A stretch of 6,828 bases of DNA from Christensenellaceae bacterium (GCA_012719815.1 JAAXZP010000015.1:1-6828), one strand, 5' to 3'. Positions 1-6,167 are shown, numbered from the stretch's first letter. A program made the numbers and translations. The notes: generated by a model from the sequence alone, not told the origin.

Positions 1-421
1 CGCCGGCAAGACGCCCCAGCTCGCCTTCCACCACCACGCCGTGGTCATGCGCATATTCCACGACCTTTCTGGTCAGTGCGATGTTCTCTTCAAACGGCAG
101 GTGCGACCCATCGATCATCACCGACGTAAAGCCGGTATCAATGCAGTCCTTGCAGATTTCGAACGAATCGCCATGGTCCAGATGCAGGCAAATCGGAAGG
201 CCCGTATCTTCCAGCGCCGCTTCCACCAGTTTGCGCAGATAGATGGGGTTGGCATATGCGCGTGCGCCCTTGGACACCTGCAGAATCAGCGGGGCCCTCA
301 ACTCTTTGGCCGCTTCCGTGATGCCCTGCACGATCTCCATGTTGTTGACGTTAAACGCCCCGATCGCATAGCCGCCATCATACGCCTTCTTAAACATCTC
401 CGTCGTTGTTACCAGTGGCAT
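1..421 (-). CDS. fba: Class II fructose-1,6-bisphosphate aldolase, N-terminal 140 residues (cut by left edge)
   Basis: This enzyme reversibly cleaves fructose 1,6-bisphosphate into dihydroxyacetone phosphate and glyceraldehyde 3-phosphate in cytoplasmic glycolysis and gluconeogenesis, using a divalent metal, usually zinc. The visible protein begins MPLVTTTEMF and has the family blocks GAFNVNNME (residues 21-29), LHLDHGD (79-85, with the catalytic Asp82 and metal-ligand His83), SVMIDGSHLPFEENI (100-114) and VEGELG (131-136, with a metal-ligand Glu). This pattern fits the roughly 307-residue clostridial class II group, so a little under half is present. The start is the ATG at 421-419, preceded by AAGGAGG at a good distance and by a near-consensus promoter at 488-516. 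Tagatose-bisphosphate aldolases share this fold and cannot be fully excluded from the N-terminal part alone, but the N-terminal wording is that of the fructose enzyme. Confidence 0.95.
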   Translation of the reverse strand, partial: MPLVTTTEMFKKAYDGGYAIGAFNVNNMEIVQGITEAAKELRAPLILQVSKGARAYANPIYLRKLVEAALEDTGLPICLHLDHGDSFEICKDCIDTGFTSVMIDGSHLPFEENIALTRKVVEYAHDHGVVVEGELGRLAG

Positions 422-462
422 GATAAATCCTCCTTATATCAAAGTGAAAAATTTGCCCCAAA

Positions 463-479
463 ATATCCCGGTATATCCC
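463..479. repeat. Direct repeat ATATCCC x2 at the start of the aldolase transcript
   Basis: ATATCCC occurs at 463-469 and again at 473-479, a spacing of 10 bp or about one helical turn. A related copy, AAATATCTCG, lies at 538-547 and matches AAATATCCCG (461-470) at nine of ten positions. The pair lies just downstream of the predicted aldolase transcription start. It could be a regulator-binding site or chance in AT-rich DNA; no known operator is recognised. Confidence 0.3.
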
Positions 480-487
480 AATGTCTT

Positions 488-516
488 ATTATATATGATA
501 TTGTTGCCCTTTACAA
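488..516 (-). promoter_or_regulatory. Sigma-A-type promoter of the aldolase gene
   Basis: Read on the minus strand, TTGTAA (516-511) and TATAAT (493-488) are separated by exactly 17 bp. The -10 box is a perfect consensus match and the -35 box matches at four of six positions. Transcription should start near 481, which gives a leader of about 60 nt before the aldolase ATG. The surrounding DNA is AT-rich, unlike the coding DNA on either side. Strong constitutive expression would suit a glycolytic gene; that part is inference. Confidence 0.75.
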
Positions 517-526
517 AGAAAAAATG

Positions 527-540
527 TTTGGCCGGTCAAA
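527..540. promoter_or_regulatory. Imperfect palindrome between the divergent aldolase and DUF3842 promoters
   Basis: TTTGGCCGGTCAAA is a 14-bp inverted repeat with one mismatched pair. It lies 10 bp upstream of the aldolase -35 box and about 45 bp upstream of the DUF3842 -35 box, so a bound protein could act on either promoter. This is a candidate operator only. No regulator gene is visible in the window and the sequence does not match a binding site I can name. Confidence 0.3.
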
Positions 541-584
541 TATCTCGCCTATCTGGCTTTCTTGCCTCCCCGGCTCGGGTCAGC

Positions 585-613
585 TTGTCCAATAGTGCCG
601 GATGATATATAAT
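585..613 (+). promoter_or_regulatory. Promoter of the DUF3842 gene, start point at the ATG
   Basis: TTGTCC (585-590) and a perfect TATAAT (608-613) are separated by exactly 17 bp. With the usual distance from the -10 box, transcription would begin at about 619-621, which coincides with the ATG at 620-622. The mRNA would therefore have essentially no 5' leader, in agreement with the absence of any Shine-Dalgarno sequence upstream. Confidence 0.65.
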
Positions 614-619
614 CATGGC

Positions 620-1705
620 ATGCTTCATGTGGTTGTGGTGGACGCGCAGGGCGGCGGCCTGGGCGCGGCCATCGTAAAAAAACTGCTCGAGAAATGCGGG
701 GACCGCATCCGCCTGACCGCGGTCGGCACCAACGCGGCGGCCACCGCTGCGATGAAAAAGAGCGGCGCTCATGCATGCGCGACGGGCGAGAACGCGGTCT
801 GCCTGGGCGCTCGCGAGGCCGACGTCATCGTTGGCGGCCTCGGCATCATCGCGGCCAGCGGCATGCTGGGCGAGATCACGCCGCGCATGGCCCGCGCGAT
901 CGCCGAAAGCCCCGCCAAAAAGGTGCTCATCCCGATATCCCGGTGCAACCTCGTCATCCCCGGCGTCGCCGACATGCCCGCAAAAGAGCTCATCGACATG
1001 GCGGCCCAGGTTGTAGCCGACTTACTGTCACGCCAGAACCTGCGCTTTCTGCAGCGCCTGCGTGTCGCATTCGTCTACCGTCTCCATGCCGGGCGCGAGG
1101 CAGTACATCATCACCGTGCAGTCAAACTCCGAAAAATACTTCGCATACACCCGCCCGGACATCTGTGTTACGGCGAAATCCTCGCCCGCATACGGGGGCG
1201 GCGCGCCGTACTGCAGGTAGGCCAATTTGTCCTCCCGGTACGCATGCGCCGTGCCGCTTACCCGCAGCGCGGCGTCGATGCGAGTCCAGCCGCCGCTGCC
1301 CGCGCAGATTGCATCCGGCATTGTGTCAGTGCGTTCCACCTCAAATACCGGCTCCTTGCAGCCGAGGCTTGCCAGCACCAACTGCGTGTCGTCGTACCGC
1401 ACCGCCTGCGTTATCTCACCCAGGTTCAGCGCACCGTCTTCGCCGAAACCGAATACGCCATCTTCTTTCCTGACCGCGTACGCGCCGTAAAACGCCGAAT
1501 ATTTGTCGCTCGCCGGGTCGTACAGCAACGACGCCCGCGTCTTTATGTCAAACGCGCCGAAGGTATACAGCACCGTCATGCGCGCGTCGATACCCGACCA
1601 CGCTGCAAAACCGTTCGCATTGAATACCAGTATGCGGGGATACCAGCCGTCCGCGATGGGGATGCGGATATCCATGCCGCACTCTTTCAGTACGCTGGCG
1701 CTTAA
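620..1705 (+). CDS. DUF3842-like protein; conserved part 620 to about 1027, frame then lacks a stop until 1705
   Basis: The family is of unknown function and is normally about 130-140 residues long. The first 136 residues match it end to end from memory: an N-terminal strand followed by DAQGGGLG (8-15), AVGTNAAATAAM (34-45), CATGENAV (53-60), GIIAASGMLGEITPRMA (75-91) and KVLIPISRCN (101-110). The glycine-rich N-terminus after a beta strand suggests a Rossmann-like nucleotide-binding fold (inference). I chose ATG 620 over the in-frame ATG 602 because it gives the family's usual N-terminus and lies where transcription should begin. Neither start has a ribosome binding site. After about residue 136 the frame runs on for some 225 residues of Arg/His-rich sequence that is antisense to the 1028-1855 gene and looks like an antisense shadow, not a domain. 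A lost stop or a base error near 1009-1010 is likely. The symbol is left blank because none is established. Confidence 0.75.
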   Translation: MLHVVVVDAQGGGLGAAIVKKLLEKCGDRIRLTAVGTNAAATAAMKKSGAHACATGENAVCLGAREADVIVGGLGIIAASGMLGEITPRMARAIAESPAKKVLIPISRCNLVIPGVADMPAKELIDMAAQVVADLLSRQNLRFLQRLRVAFVYRLHAGREAVHHHRAVKLRKILRIHPPGHLCYGEILARIRGRRAVLQVGQFVLPVRMRRAAYPQRGVDASPAAAARADCIRHCVSAFHLKYRLLAAEACQHQLRVVVPHRLRYLTQVQRTVFAETEYAIFFPDRVRAVKRRIFVARRVVQQRRPRLYVKRAEGIQHRHARVDTRPRCKTVRIEYQYAGIPAVRDGDADIHAALFQYAGA

Positions 1706-1855
1706 CTGCTGCGCCGAATACACGCTCATCACCACACGGCTGCGCAGCAACGGGTACGTCCAGACCAGCCAGAACAGCATCGCCACGGCTGCCAGCATCG
1801 CAACCGCCCACCTGATTACGCCCTTGCACGGCTTTGCCTGCGCTTTGTCACTCAT
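1028..1855 (-). CDS. Unrecognised 275-residue protein with N-terminal membrane anchor
   Basis: I do not recognise a family. A short basic N-terminus is followed by one hydrophobic segment (about residues 14-34, including WAVAMLAAVAMLFWLVW). The rest, about 240 residues, is soluble and mixed with many aromatic and acidic residues, so it is probably outside the membrane. Several cysteines (residues 60, 166, 184, 246, 252 and 263) could form disulfides. No lipobox or catalytic motif is evident. The ATG at 1855 was chosen because the protein then opens with a normal anchor, with GGAGAGGAG a little upstream (about 13 nt, rather long) and an extended -10 promoter at 1893-1901. The frame stays open upstream to 2059, but that part overlaps mnmA. 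The stop falls exactly where the conserved DUF3842 region ends. The gene looks monocistronic and no terminator follows it. Pilin-like pseudopilins or simple anchored proteins are possible alternatives. Confidence 0.75.
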   Translation of the reverse strand: MSDKAQAKPCKGVIRWAVAMLAAVAMLFWLVWTYPLLRSRVVMSVYSAQQLSASVLKECGMDIRIPIADGWYPRILVFNANGFAAWSGIDARMTVLYTFGAFDIKTRASLLYDPASDKYSAFYGAYAVRKEDGVFGFGEDGALNLGEITQAVRYDDTQLVLASLGCKEPVFEVERTDTMPDAICAGSGGWTRIDAALRVSGTAHAYREDKLAYLQYGAPPPYAGEDFAVTQMSGRVYAKYFSEFDCTVMMYCLAPGMETVDECDTQALQKAQVLA

Positions 1856-1892
1856 CGGTTCCCCGGCTCTCCTCTCCGAAAACCTCCCGTCC

Positions 1893-1921
1893 ACTATACC
1901 ATCTTTTGGACCCAAGCGGAA
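1893..1921 (-). promoter_or_regulatory. Extended -10 promoter of the 275-residue membrane protein gene
   Basis: On the minus strand TATAGT (1898-1893) is preceded by TG one base upstream (1901-1900), giving an extended -10 element. The -35 position 17 bp away is TTCCGC (1921-1916), a weak match, as is common with extended -10 promoters. The transcript would start near 1886, leaving a leader of about 31 nt. Confidence 0.55.
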
Positions 1922-1930
1922 CGGGGCGCG

Positions 1931-1959
1931 TTGACGCAAGTGGCGCAAAAACGTATAAT
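1931..1959 (+). promoter_or_regulatory. Strong sigma-A-type promoter of mnmA and the NUDIX gene
   Basis: TTGACG (1931-1936) and TATAAT (1954-1959) are separated by 17 bp, giving eleven of twelve consensus positions. Transcription should begin near 1966, about 22 nt before the mnmA start codon and just ahead of its Shine-Dalgarno sequence. Its -35 box is only 9 bp from that of the divergent promoter at 1893-1921. Confidence 0.8.
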
Positions 1960-1987
1960 GAACGCAGCAAAAGCAAGGGGATAGGCG

Positions 1988-3058
1988 TTGAGAGAGAACA
2001 AGAAGATACGCGTCGTCTGCGGCATGTCGGGCGGCGTGGATTCCGCCATAGCGGCGCACATTTTAAAGCAGCAGGGCTACGACGTTCTGGGCGTGTTCAT
2101 GAAGAACTGGCAGGACGACGGAGAGGGCTGCAACGCCGCGCAGGACTACGAGGATGTAAAATCCGTCTGCCTGGCGCTGGACATACCGTATTACACCGTC
2201 AACTTCGAGCAGGAGTATTACGACCGCGTGTTCCGGTATTTTCTCGACGAGTACAGCCGCGGCCGCACGCCCAATCCGGACGTGCTGTGCAACTCCGAAA
2301 TCAAGTTCGCGGCGTTCCTCGAGCATGCCCAAAAGCTGGGCGCGGAGAAGCTCGCCACCGGCCATTATGCGCGCACCTACGGCAGGCGCCTGCTGCGCGC
2401 CGTGGACACATCCAAGGACCAGACGTATTTTTTGTGCATGCTTTCGCCGAAGCAGGTGGGTTCAGCCCTGTTCCCCATCGGCGGAATGCTCAAGTCTGAA
2501 GTGCGCGCCGAAGCCGCCCGGCTGGGTTTGCGCGTTGCGAACAAAAAGGACTCCACCGGCATCTGCTTCATCGGGGAGCGCAAATTCCGCGAGTTTTTAT
2601 CAAACTTTCTGCCCGCGAGACCCGGCGATATCATGACGCCGGACGGCCGCGTGGGCGGTCGGCATCAGGGCGTGATGTATTATACGCTGGGCCAGCGCCG
2701 CGGCCTCGGCATCGGCGGCCAACCGGGCGCGGCGGAAGCCCGCTGGTTCGTGGTGGACAAGGACGTGCAGAAAAACATACTCTATGTGGAGCAGGGCGAG
2801 CCGGATTCTCTGTATTCGCGTGCGCTATTTGCCACCGGCCTCAATTTCATCACCCCGCCGCCCGGGCCTTCGTTCGAGTGCACCGCCAAGGTGCGCTACC
2901 GCCAGCCCGACCAGAAAGCGCGCGTGACGCTGGTGGAAGAAGGCGCGCGCGTGGAGTTTGAGGAACGGCAGCGCGCCATCACGCCCGGCCAGTATGTCGT
3001 CCTGTATATCGGCGAGGAGTGCATCGGCGGCGGCGTTATCGATAAAGTGTACCGTTAG
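1988..3058 (+). CDS. mnmA: tRNA-uridine 2-sulfurtransferase (2-thiouridylase) MnmA
   Basis: MnmA (TrmU) adds sulfur to C2 of the wobble uridine U34 in tRNAs for Lys, Glu and Gln in the cytoplasm, using ATP to adenylate the base and sulfur relayed from a cysteine desulfurase. At 356 residues it has normal full length. Visible motifs are the ATP pyrophosphatase loop SGGVDS (14-19), MKNWQDD (38-44), TPNPDVLCNSEIKF (94-107, catalytic Cys101), LATGHYA (122-128), DTSKDQTYFL (140-149), DSTGICFIGER (188-198, second catalytic Cys193) and LGQRRGLGIGG (234-244), followed by the C-terminal beta domain. The start is a TTG; AAGGGG lies 7 nt upstream, and the next in-frame ATG (Met13) would abut the ATP loop and remove the first strand. 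It is the first gene of an operon; the NUDIX gene begins 11 nt after its stop. Confidence 0.97.
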   Translation: MRENKKIRVVCGMSGGVDSAIAAHILKQQGYDVLGVFMKNWQDDGEGCNAAQDYEDVKSVCLALDIPYYTVNFEQEYYDRVFRYFLDEYSRGRTPNPDVLCNSEIKFAAFLEHAQKLGAEKLATGHYARTYGRRLLRAVDTSKDQTYFLCMLSPKQVGSALFPIGGMLKSEVRAEAARLGLRVANKKDSTGICFIGERKFREFLSNFLPARPGDIMTPDGRVGGRHQGVMYYTLGQRRGLGIGGQPGAAEARWFVVDKDVQKNILYVEQGEPDSLYSRALFATGLNFITPPPGPSFECTAKVRYRQPDQKARVTLVEEGARVEFEERQRAITPGQYVVLYIGEECIGGGVIDKVYR

Positions 3059-3069
3059 GGAGGTATCGT

Positions 3070-3756
3070 ATGGCATATATACCGTCGGGCCCCGACGAAG
3101 AACGTTTCCTGAAAGAATACGACCCGACCAAATACCGCAACCCCGCAGTGGCTGCGGACACCGCGCTGTTCGCCGTGGACGAAGAAGGCCTGTCTGTCCT
3201 GCTCATCCGGCGCGGGAACTATCCGTACAAGGGCCGCTGGGCGCTGCCGGGCGGTTTCGTCGAGATAGAGGAAGACATTTTTTCCAGTGCGGCGCGCGAG
3301 CTGATGGAGGAGGCCGGCCTTGTGAGCCCCTACATCGAGCAGGTTTTCGTGTGGGGCAAGCCGGACAGGGATCCCCGTTACCGCATCATCACCGTGAGCT
3401 ATGCGGGGCTGGTGGACCGCGCCCAAGTACGCGCCCACGCAGGCGACGACGCTTCGGAGGCGGACTGGTTCCGCCTGTCGGGCTATGAATCGGCGCAGGA
3501 GAACGGTATGATAGTTATACGTTACACGCTCAGCGGCTGCGAAACGCTGCGCCCTGTGGTCACTTATCCCAAAGGGCAGATACAGAAAATCGCGCCGGTA
3601 GACAGCGGCGGCCTTGCGTTTGACCATGCCGAATCCATCGCGTACTCGTTGGAATATGTGCGCCGCCGCGCGCGGGAAGGCCTGCTCGAATTATCCTTCG
3701 GCGATGACGAGCGGCTGAAAGCACTGGCAAGCAAAGCACTAAAATTAGAACTGTAA
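3070..3756 (+). CDS. NUDIX hydrolase, ADP-ribose pyrophosphatase / NrtR-like group without HTH
   Basis: NUDIX enzymes hydrolyse nucleoside diphosphates linked to another group, using a divalent metal bound by the Nudix box. The box here is complete, G-x5-E-x7-REL-x-EE-x-GL, at residues 62-84, preceded by the typical WALPGGF (57-63). The later stretch FVWGKPDRDPRYRIITVSY (93-111) and the C-terminal GLAFDHAESIAYSLEYVR (181-198) resemble ADP-ribose pyrophosphatases and the catalytic-like half of NrtR regulators. The winged-helix DNA-binding region found in NrtR is largely absent, since only about 30 residues follow, so an enzyme is more likely than a regulator. The 228-residue protein starts at ATG 3070 behind GGGAGG. 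It is co-transcribed with mnmA, and a good terminator follows. The exact substrate cannot be read from the sequence. Confidence 0.92.
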   Translation: MAYIPSGPDEERFLKEYDPTKYRNPAVAADTALFAVDEEGLSVLLIRRGNYPYKGRWALPGGFVEIEEDIFSSAARELMEEAGLVSPYIEQVFVWGKPDRDPRYRIITVSYAGLVDRAQVRAHAGDDASEADWFRLSGYESAQENGMIVIRYTLSGCETLRPVVTYPKGQIQKIAPVDSGGLAFDHAESIAYSLEYVRRRAREGLLELSFGDDERLKALASKALKLEL

Positions 3757-3776
3757 TAGACTGTCCTCTAACAAAT

Positions 3777-3799
3777 AAGCCCTGCAACAGGGCTTTTTT
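3777..3799 (+). terminator. Intrinsic terminator of the mnmA-NUDIX operon, possibly bidirectional
   Basis: AAGCCCTG (3777-3784) and CAGGGCTT (3788-3795) form a perfect 8-bp stem with a CAA loop, followed by a run of T that ends at 3799. It lies 20 bp after the NUDIX stop codon. On the minus strand the same stem is followed by TTATTTGTT, a weaker T-rich tract, so it may also stop the converging permease operon whose last gene ends at 3837. Confidence 0.85.
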
Positions 3800-3836
3800 C
3801 CGTTTTGCATAGGTACAAGAACGCGCCTCAAACATC

Positions 3837-4955
3837 TCAAACTTTCCGTGACCGGAAAATGAACGGCAGAGCGTTAGTTAATGCCGCATACAGCGCCAAC
3901 CCTGCAGCGCACATCCAAATGCCCAGCGCGTCCAGCGAAGACAGCCACCGCGCGGGCAGCAGATACGTCACCAGAGAAAATGCGCCCGCCGCGGGCAGCT
4001 TGACCAGCATGGAACCCAGCAGCACGTTGGCGATGGTGATTACCGACACCGCCATCACCGCCGCAGTCTTGTCGCGCAGCCGGCTTACCAGCGACGCGAT
4101 GCCGCCGAAGCACAGAGCATACAGCAAAAACAGCACCAGCGTCGGCGCGATCAGCCGCCCTGCCCCGGCCACTCCGAACGCAATGAGCGGCACCGCGGCA
4201 CAAGGCAGCAGATAGATCGCATCCGCCACGCCGGCCGCCAGCATATAGCGCTCCGCCGAAAACCCGCGGGACACAAGGCGCAGCGCTAAATCCCCTTCGC
4301 GCCCTTTTATCGCGAGGCCGGTCAGCATGAAAAACGCAGTCAAAGCGGCAAGCAGGTACAGCGACGTATACGCCGCGTCCAGCACCGGCGTGACCTCGCC
4401 CGTCTGCCCTGCCGCGTTCTGCCGCTCTATCCTGAGTATCGGCTCGTCCGTTCCGGCCAGCGCGTCATTTAGTACCCTCTGGTACAGTACATCCCCACCC
4501 AATTCCCGGGCAGAGTTCGCGCTGTGGCAGGCGAGCCACAGCCGCATTGCTTCGCTGCCCACGCTCTCGGAGATCACGCCCGCCGCCGTGCTGTACGGCG
4601 AGCGCAGAAGCTGCAGCGTCTCGGCAAACTCGCCCGACTTTATGGCGTCCTCGAAGCCTTTTTTAATCACGAACACGCCTTCCAGCCTTCCCGTCTGCAG
4701 GTTTGCGATGAGATCACCGCGGTCGCCGAAAGTCACCCACACCACATCCAGTTCCTGCACGTTTTCCAGCAGCATGGCGGAGAATTCCGTGTTGTCCTCG
4801 TCGATCCAGCCGATGGGCACCGGCGCGTCGGGGATGATAAGCCCGATGAACGGCGCGCCTGCCACCAGCAGCGCCAGCAGGAAAAACGCGATGCCGTGCG
4901 CGCCCGTCACGAGCGCTTTCAGCCGGTATTTGATTGTCCGGAAAAGCAGCCTCAT
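3837..4955 (-). CDS. ABC-2 type transporter permease, second of a pair
   Basis: This is the membrane subunit of an ABC exporter, of the ABC-2 family type with a large loop after the first helix. In 372 residues there is one helix near 20-41, an external domain of about 150 residues (roughly 45-194), and five further hydrophobic segments near 195-214, 239-263, 268-291, 298-320 and 345-367. The external part begins VPIGWIDEDNTEFS, typical of this family. The start is the ATG at 4955, which overlaps the stop of the upstream permease as ATGA and has AGAGGAG six bases before it. The frame is open further upstream to 5384, but that part is a shadow of the other permease. Translational coupling and near-equal size suggest a heterodimer with its neighbour. 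The substrate is unknown, and no ATPase lies in the window. Confidence 0.88.
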   Translation of the reverse strand: MRLLFRTIKYRLKALVTGAHGIAFFLLALLVAGAPFIGLIIPDAPVPIGWIDEDNTEFSAMLLENVQELDVVWVTFGDRGDLIANLQTGRLEGVFVIKKGFEDAIKSGEFAETLQLLRSPYSTAAGVISESVGSEAMRLWLACHSANSARELGGDVLYQRVLNDALAGTDEPILRIERQNAAGQTGEVTPVLDAAYTSLYLLAALTAFFMLTGLAIKGREGDLALRLVSRGFSAERYMLAAGVADAIYLLPCAAVPLIAFGVAGAGRLIAPTLVLFLLYALCFGGIASLVSRLRDKTAAVMAVSVITIANVLLGSMLVKLPAAGAFSLVTYLLPARWLSSLDALGIWMCAAGLALYAALTNALPFIFRSRKV

Positions 4956-6154
4956 TGCACGCTCCTCTGAAAGCGGATAATGCCGAGCGGCAGCAGCACG
5001 GCGGTAAACACCGCCAGTATTCCGGCGAACATCCATGTACCGCCGGCGGACGCATCGAACAGTCCGCCGATGACGAGGCGCAGCCCCGCCGACAGCGGCG
5101 AGTAATACGATATCTCCCGGATCACGCCGGGCATATAGGCAGACGGCACCAGCAGCCCACCCAGCAGCGCCAGCGCCAGCATCATCAGAAACGCGGCGCG
5201 CACCGCCGTCGCGGACGTTTTGGACCCCAGCCCCGCCGTCACCATGCACAGGCTGAGGAACAGGCTCAGCAGCACGCCGCCCAGCAGCAGCGCCGGCAGG
5301 CCGCCCGCAAACCCCACCATCAGCCCCAGCGCCGCGGCCAGCACCGCATACTGCATCAGCAGCAGCGCCGCGCCCGCCAGCCACCGCGACACAAAACAGG
5401 CCCCCGGCGCATGGCCGGATAAAAGCTGCCGGTGCACCAGCCCGCCTGCGGTGTCGTCCGCAGTGATGCGGGCGACGGGCAGGCCGCCCAGCGCCACGAA
5501 CAGCACCAGAAAGCTCGCCGCGTAATACTGCACGGGCAGCGCCCCGCCCAGCGGCGAAGTCTCCTCCGTGTCCTCAAACAGCGCGCTGCGCATCAGCACG
5601 CCGGAAAAATACGCCCGGGCCGCGCTGTTGTACGCCGCAACCGCCGTTTCCTGCGAAAGCCCTGCGTCCAGGCTGTCCCAGTACAGCACGTTGGCCGCGT
5701 GCTGCGCGTGGCTGACCAGCCCCATGCCGGAATCCAGCGTCTCAAACAGCAGCGCGTCCTCCAGCGGCATGTTCGGATTGCCGGTATATTCGATCACGCT
5801 GCGCCCGCCGGACGCCAGCGTATCCTGCATCCCTTTGGGAATATGCACGTAGGCCGCCGCGCCGTTTTCCACAGCCGCCAGGCCCTCTTCCTCGCTGTCC
5901 ACGAATTCCGTGCGGATCAGCCCGGCAAGCGAACGGCTTTCAACCAGCCCGTTCAGCAGCGTTTGGGTCATCGCGTCGTCGTCCTCGTTCCACACGGCGA
6001 CGGTAAACGGCTGCGTGCGCACGTTTGCATAAAAATAAGGCGCTACCGCAAGCGATACCAGCAGCACCAGCGCGATGGGCGCTGCCAGCGCAAACAGCAG
6101 CATCGCCCGGCTTTGCAGCAGCCTTTTTAAATCCACCCCAAGCAGCTTTATCAT
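4952..6154 (-). CDS. ABC-2 type transporter permease, first of a pair
   Basis: This 400-residue membrane subunit has the same plan as its downstream partner: a helix near residues 17-42, a large external domain (about 45-205, beginning PFTVAVWNEDDD), then hydrophobic segments near 208-228, 257-283, 286-308, 318-338 and 373-393. The layout and the loop ending in YMPGVIREISYYSPLSAGLR (340-359) are typical of ABC-2 export permeases (the ABC2_membrane_3 type). The start is ATG 6154, with GGAG about eight bases upstream, and lies 13 nt after the stop of the preceding gene. Its own stop overlaps the next start by 4 bp. Exporters of this kind move lipids, peptides, drugs or polymers; nothing here fixes the substrate. 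The cognate ATPase probably lies upstream, beyond the right edge. Confidence 0.9.
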   Translation of the reverse strand: MIKLLGVDLKRLLQSRAMLLFALAAPIALVLLVSLAVAPYFYANVRTQPFTVAVWNEDDDAMTQTLLNGLVESRSLAGLIRTEFVDSEEEGLAAVENGAAAYVHIPKGMQDTLASGGRSVIEYTGNPNMPLEDALLFETLDSGMGLVSHAQHAANVLYWDSLDAGLSQETAVAAYNSAARAYFSGVLMRSALFEDTEETSPLGGALPVQYYAASFLVLFVALGGLPVARITADDTAGGLVHRQLLSGHAPGACFVSRWLAGAALLLMQYAVLAAALGLMVGFAGGLPALLLGGVLLSLFLSLCMVTAGLGSKTSATAVRAAFLMMLALALLGGLLVPSAYMPGVIREISYYSPLSAGLRLVIGGLFDASAGGTWMFAGILAVFTAVLLPLGIIRFQRSVQ

Positions 6155-6167
6155 ACGTATTTCTCCG

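Noticed and set aside
41..595. Plus-strand open frame of 184 codons
   Set aside because: It is antisense to the clearly conserved aldolase and shows no family-like sequence or ribosome binding site.
602..619. ATG 602 as the DUF3842 start
   Set aside because: It has no ribosome binding site, lies upstream of the predicted transcription start, overlaps the -10 box, and adds six residues not expected in the family.
1042..1057. Hairpin GCGCT...AGCGC after the DUF3842 core as a terminator
   Set aside because: The stem is only 5 bp with no T tract after it on either strand, and it lies within the coding part of the minus-strand gene.
1856..2059. N-terminal extension of the 275-residue protein to 343 residues
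   Set aside because: It would overlap mnmA and both promoters, and would place about 68 polar residues before the membrane anchor.
1834..2499. Plus-strand open frame of 221 codons overlapping mnmA
   Set aside because: It lies in another frame of mnmA, is Arg-rich, and is explained by GC-rich codon use in the real gene.
4956..5384. Upstream extension of the second permease to 515 residues
   Set aside because: The extension is the first permease read in the wrong frame. The ATGA overlap with a good ribosome binding site at 4955 gives a normal membrane-helix start.
5432..6130. Plus-strand open frame of 232 codons
   Set aside because: It is antisense to the first permease and rich in Gln, Arg and His, typical of the complement of Ala/Leu/Val-rich membrane protein codons.
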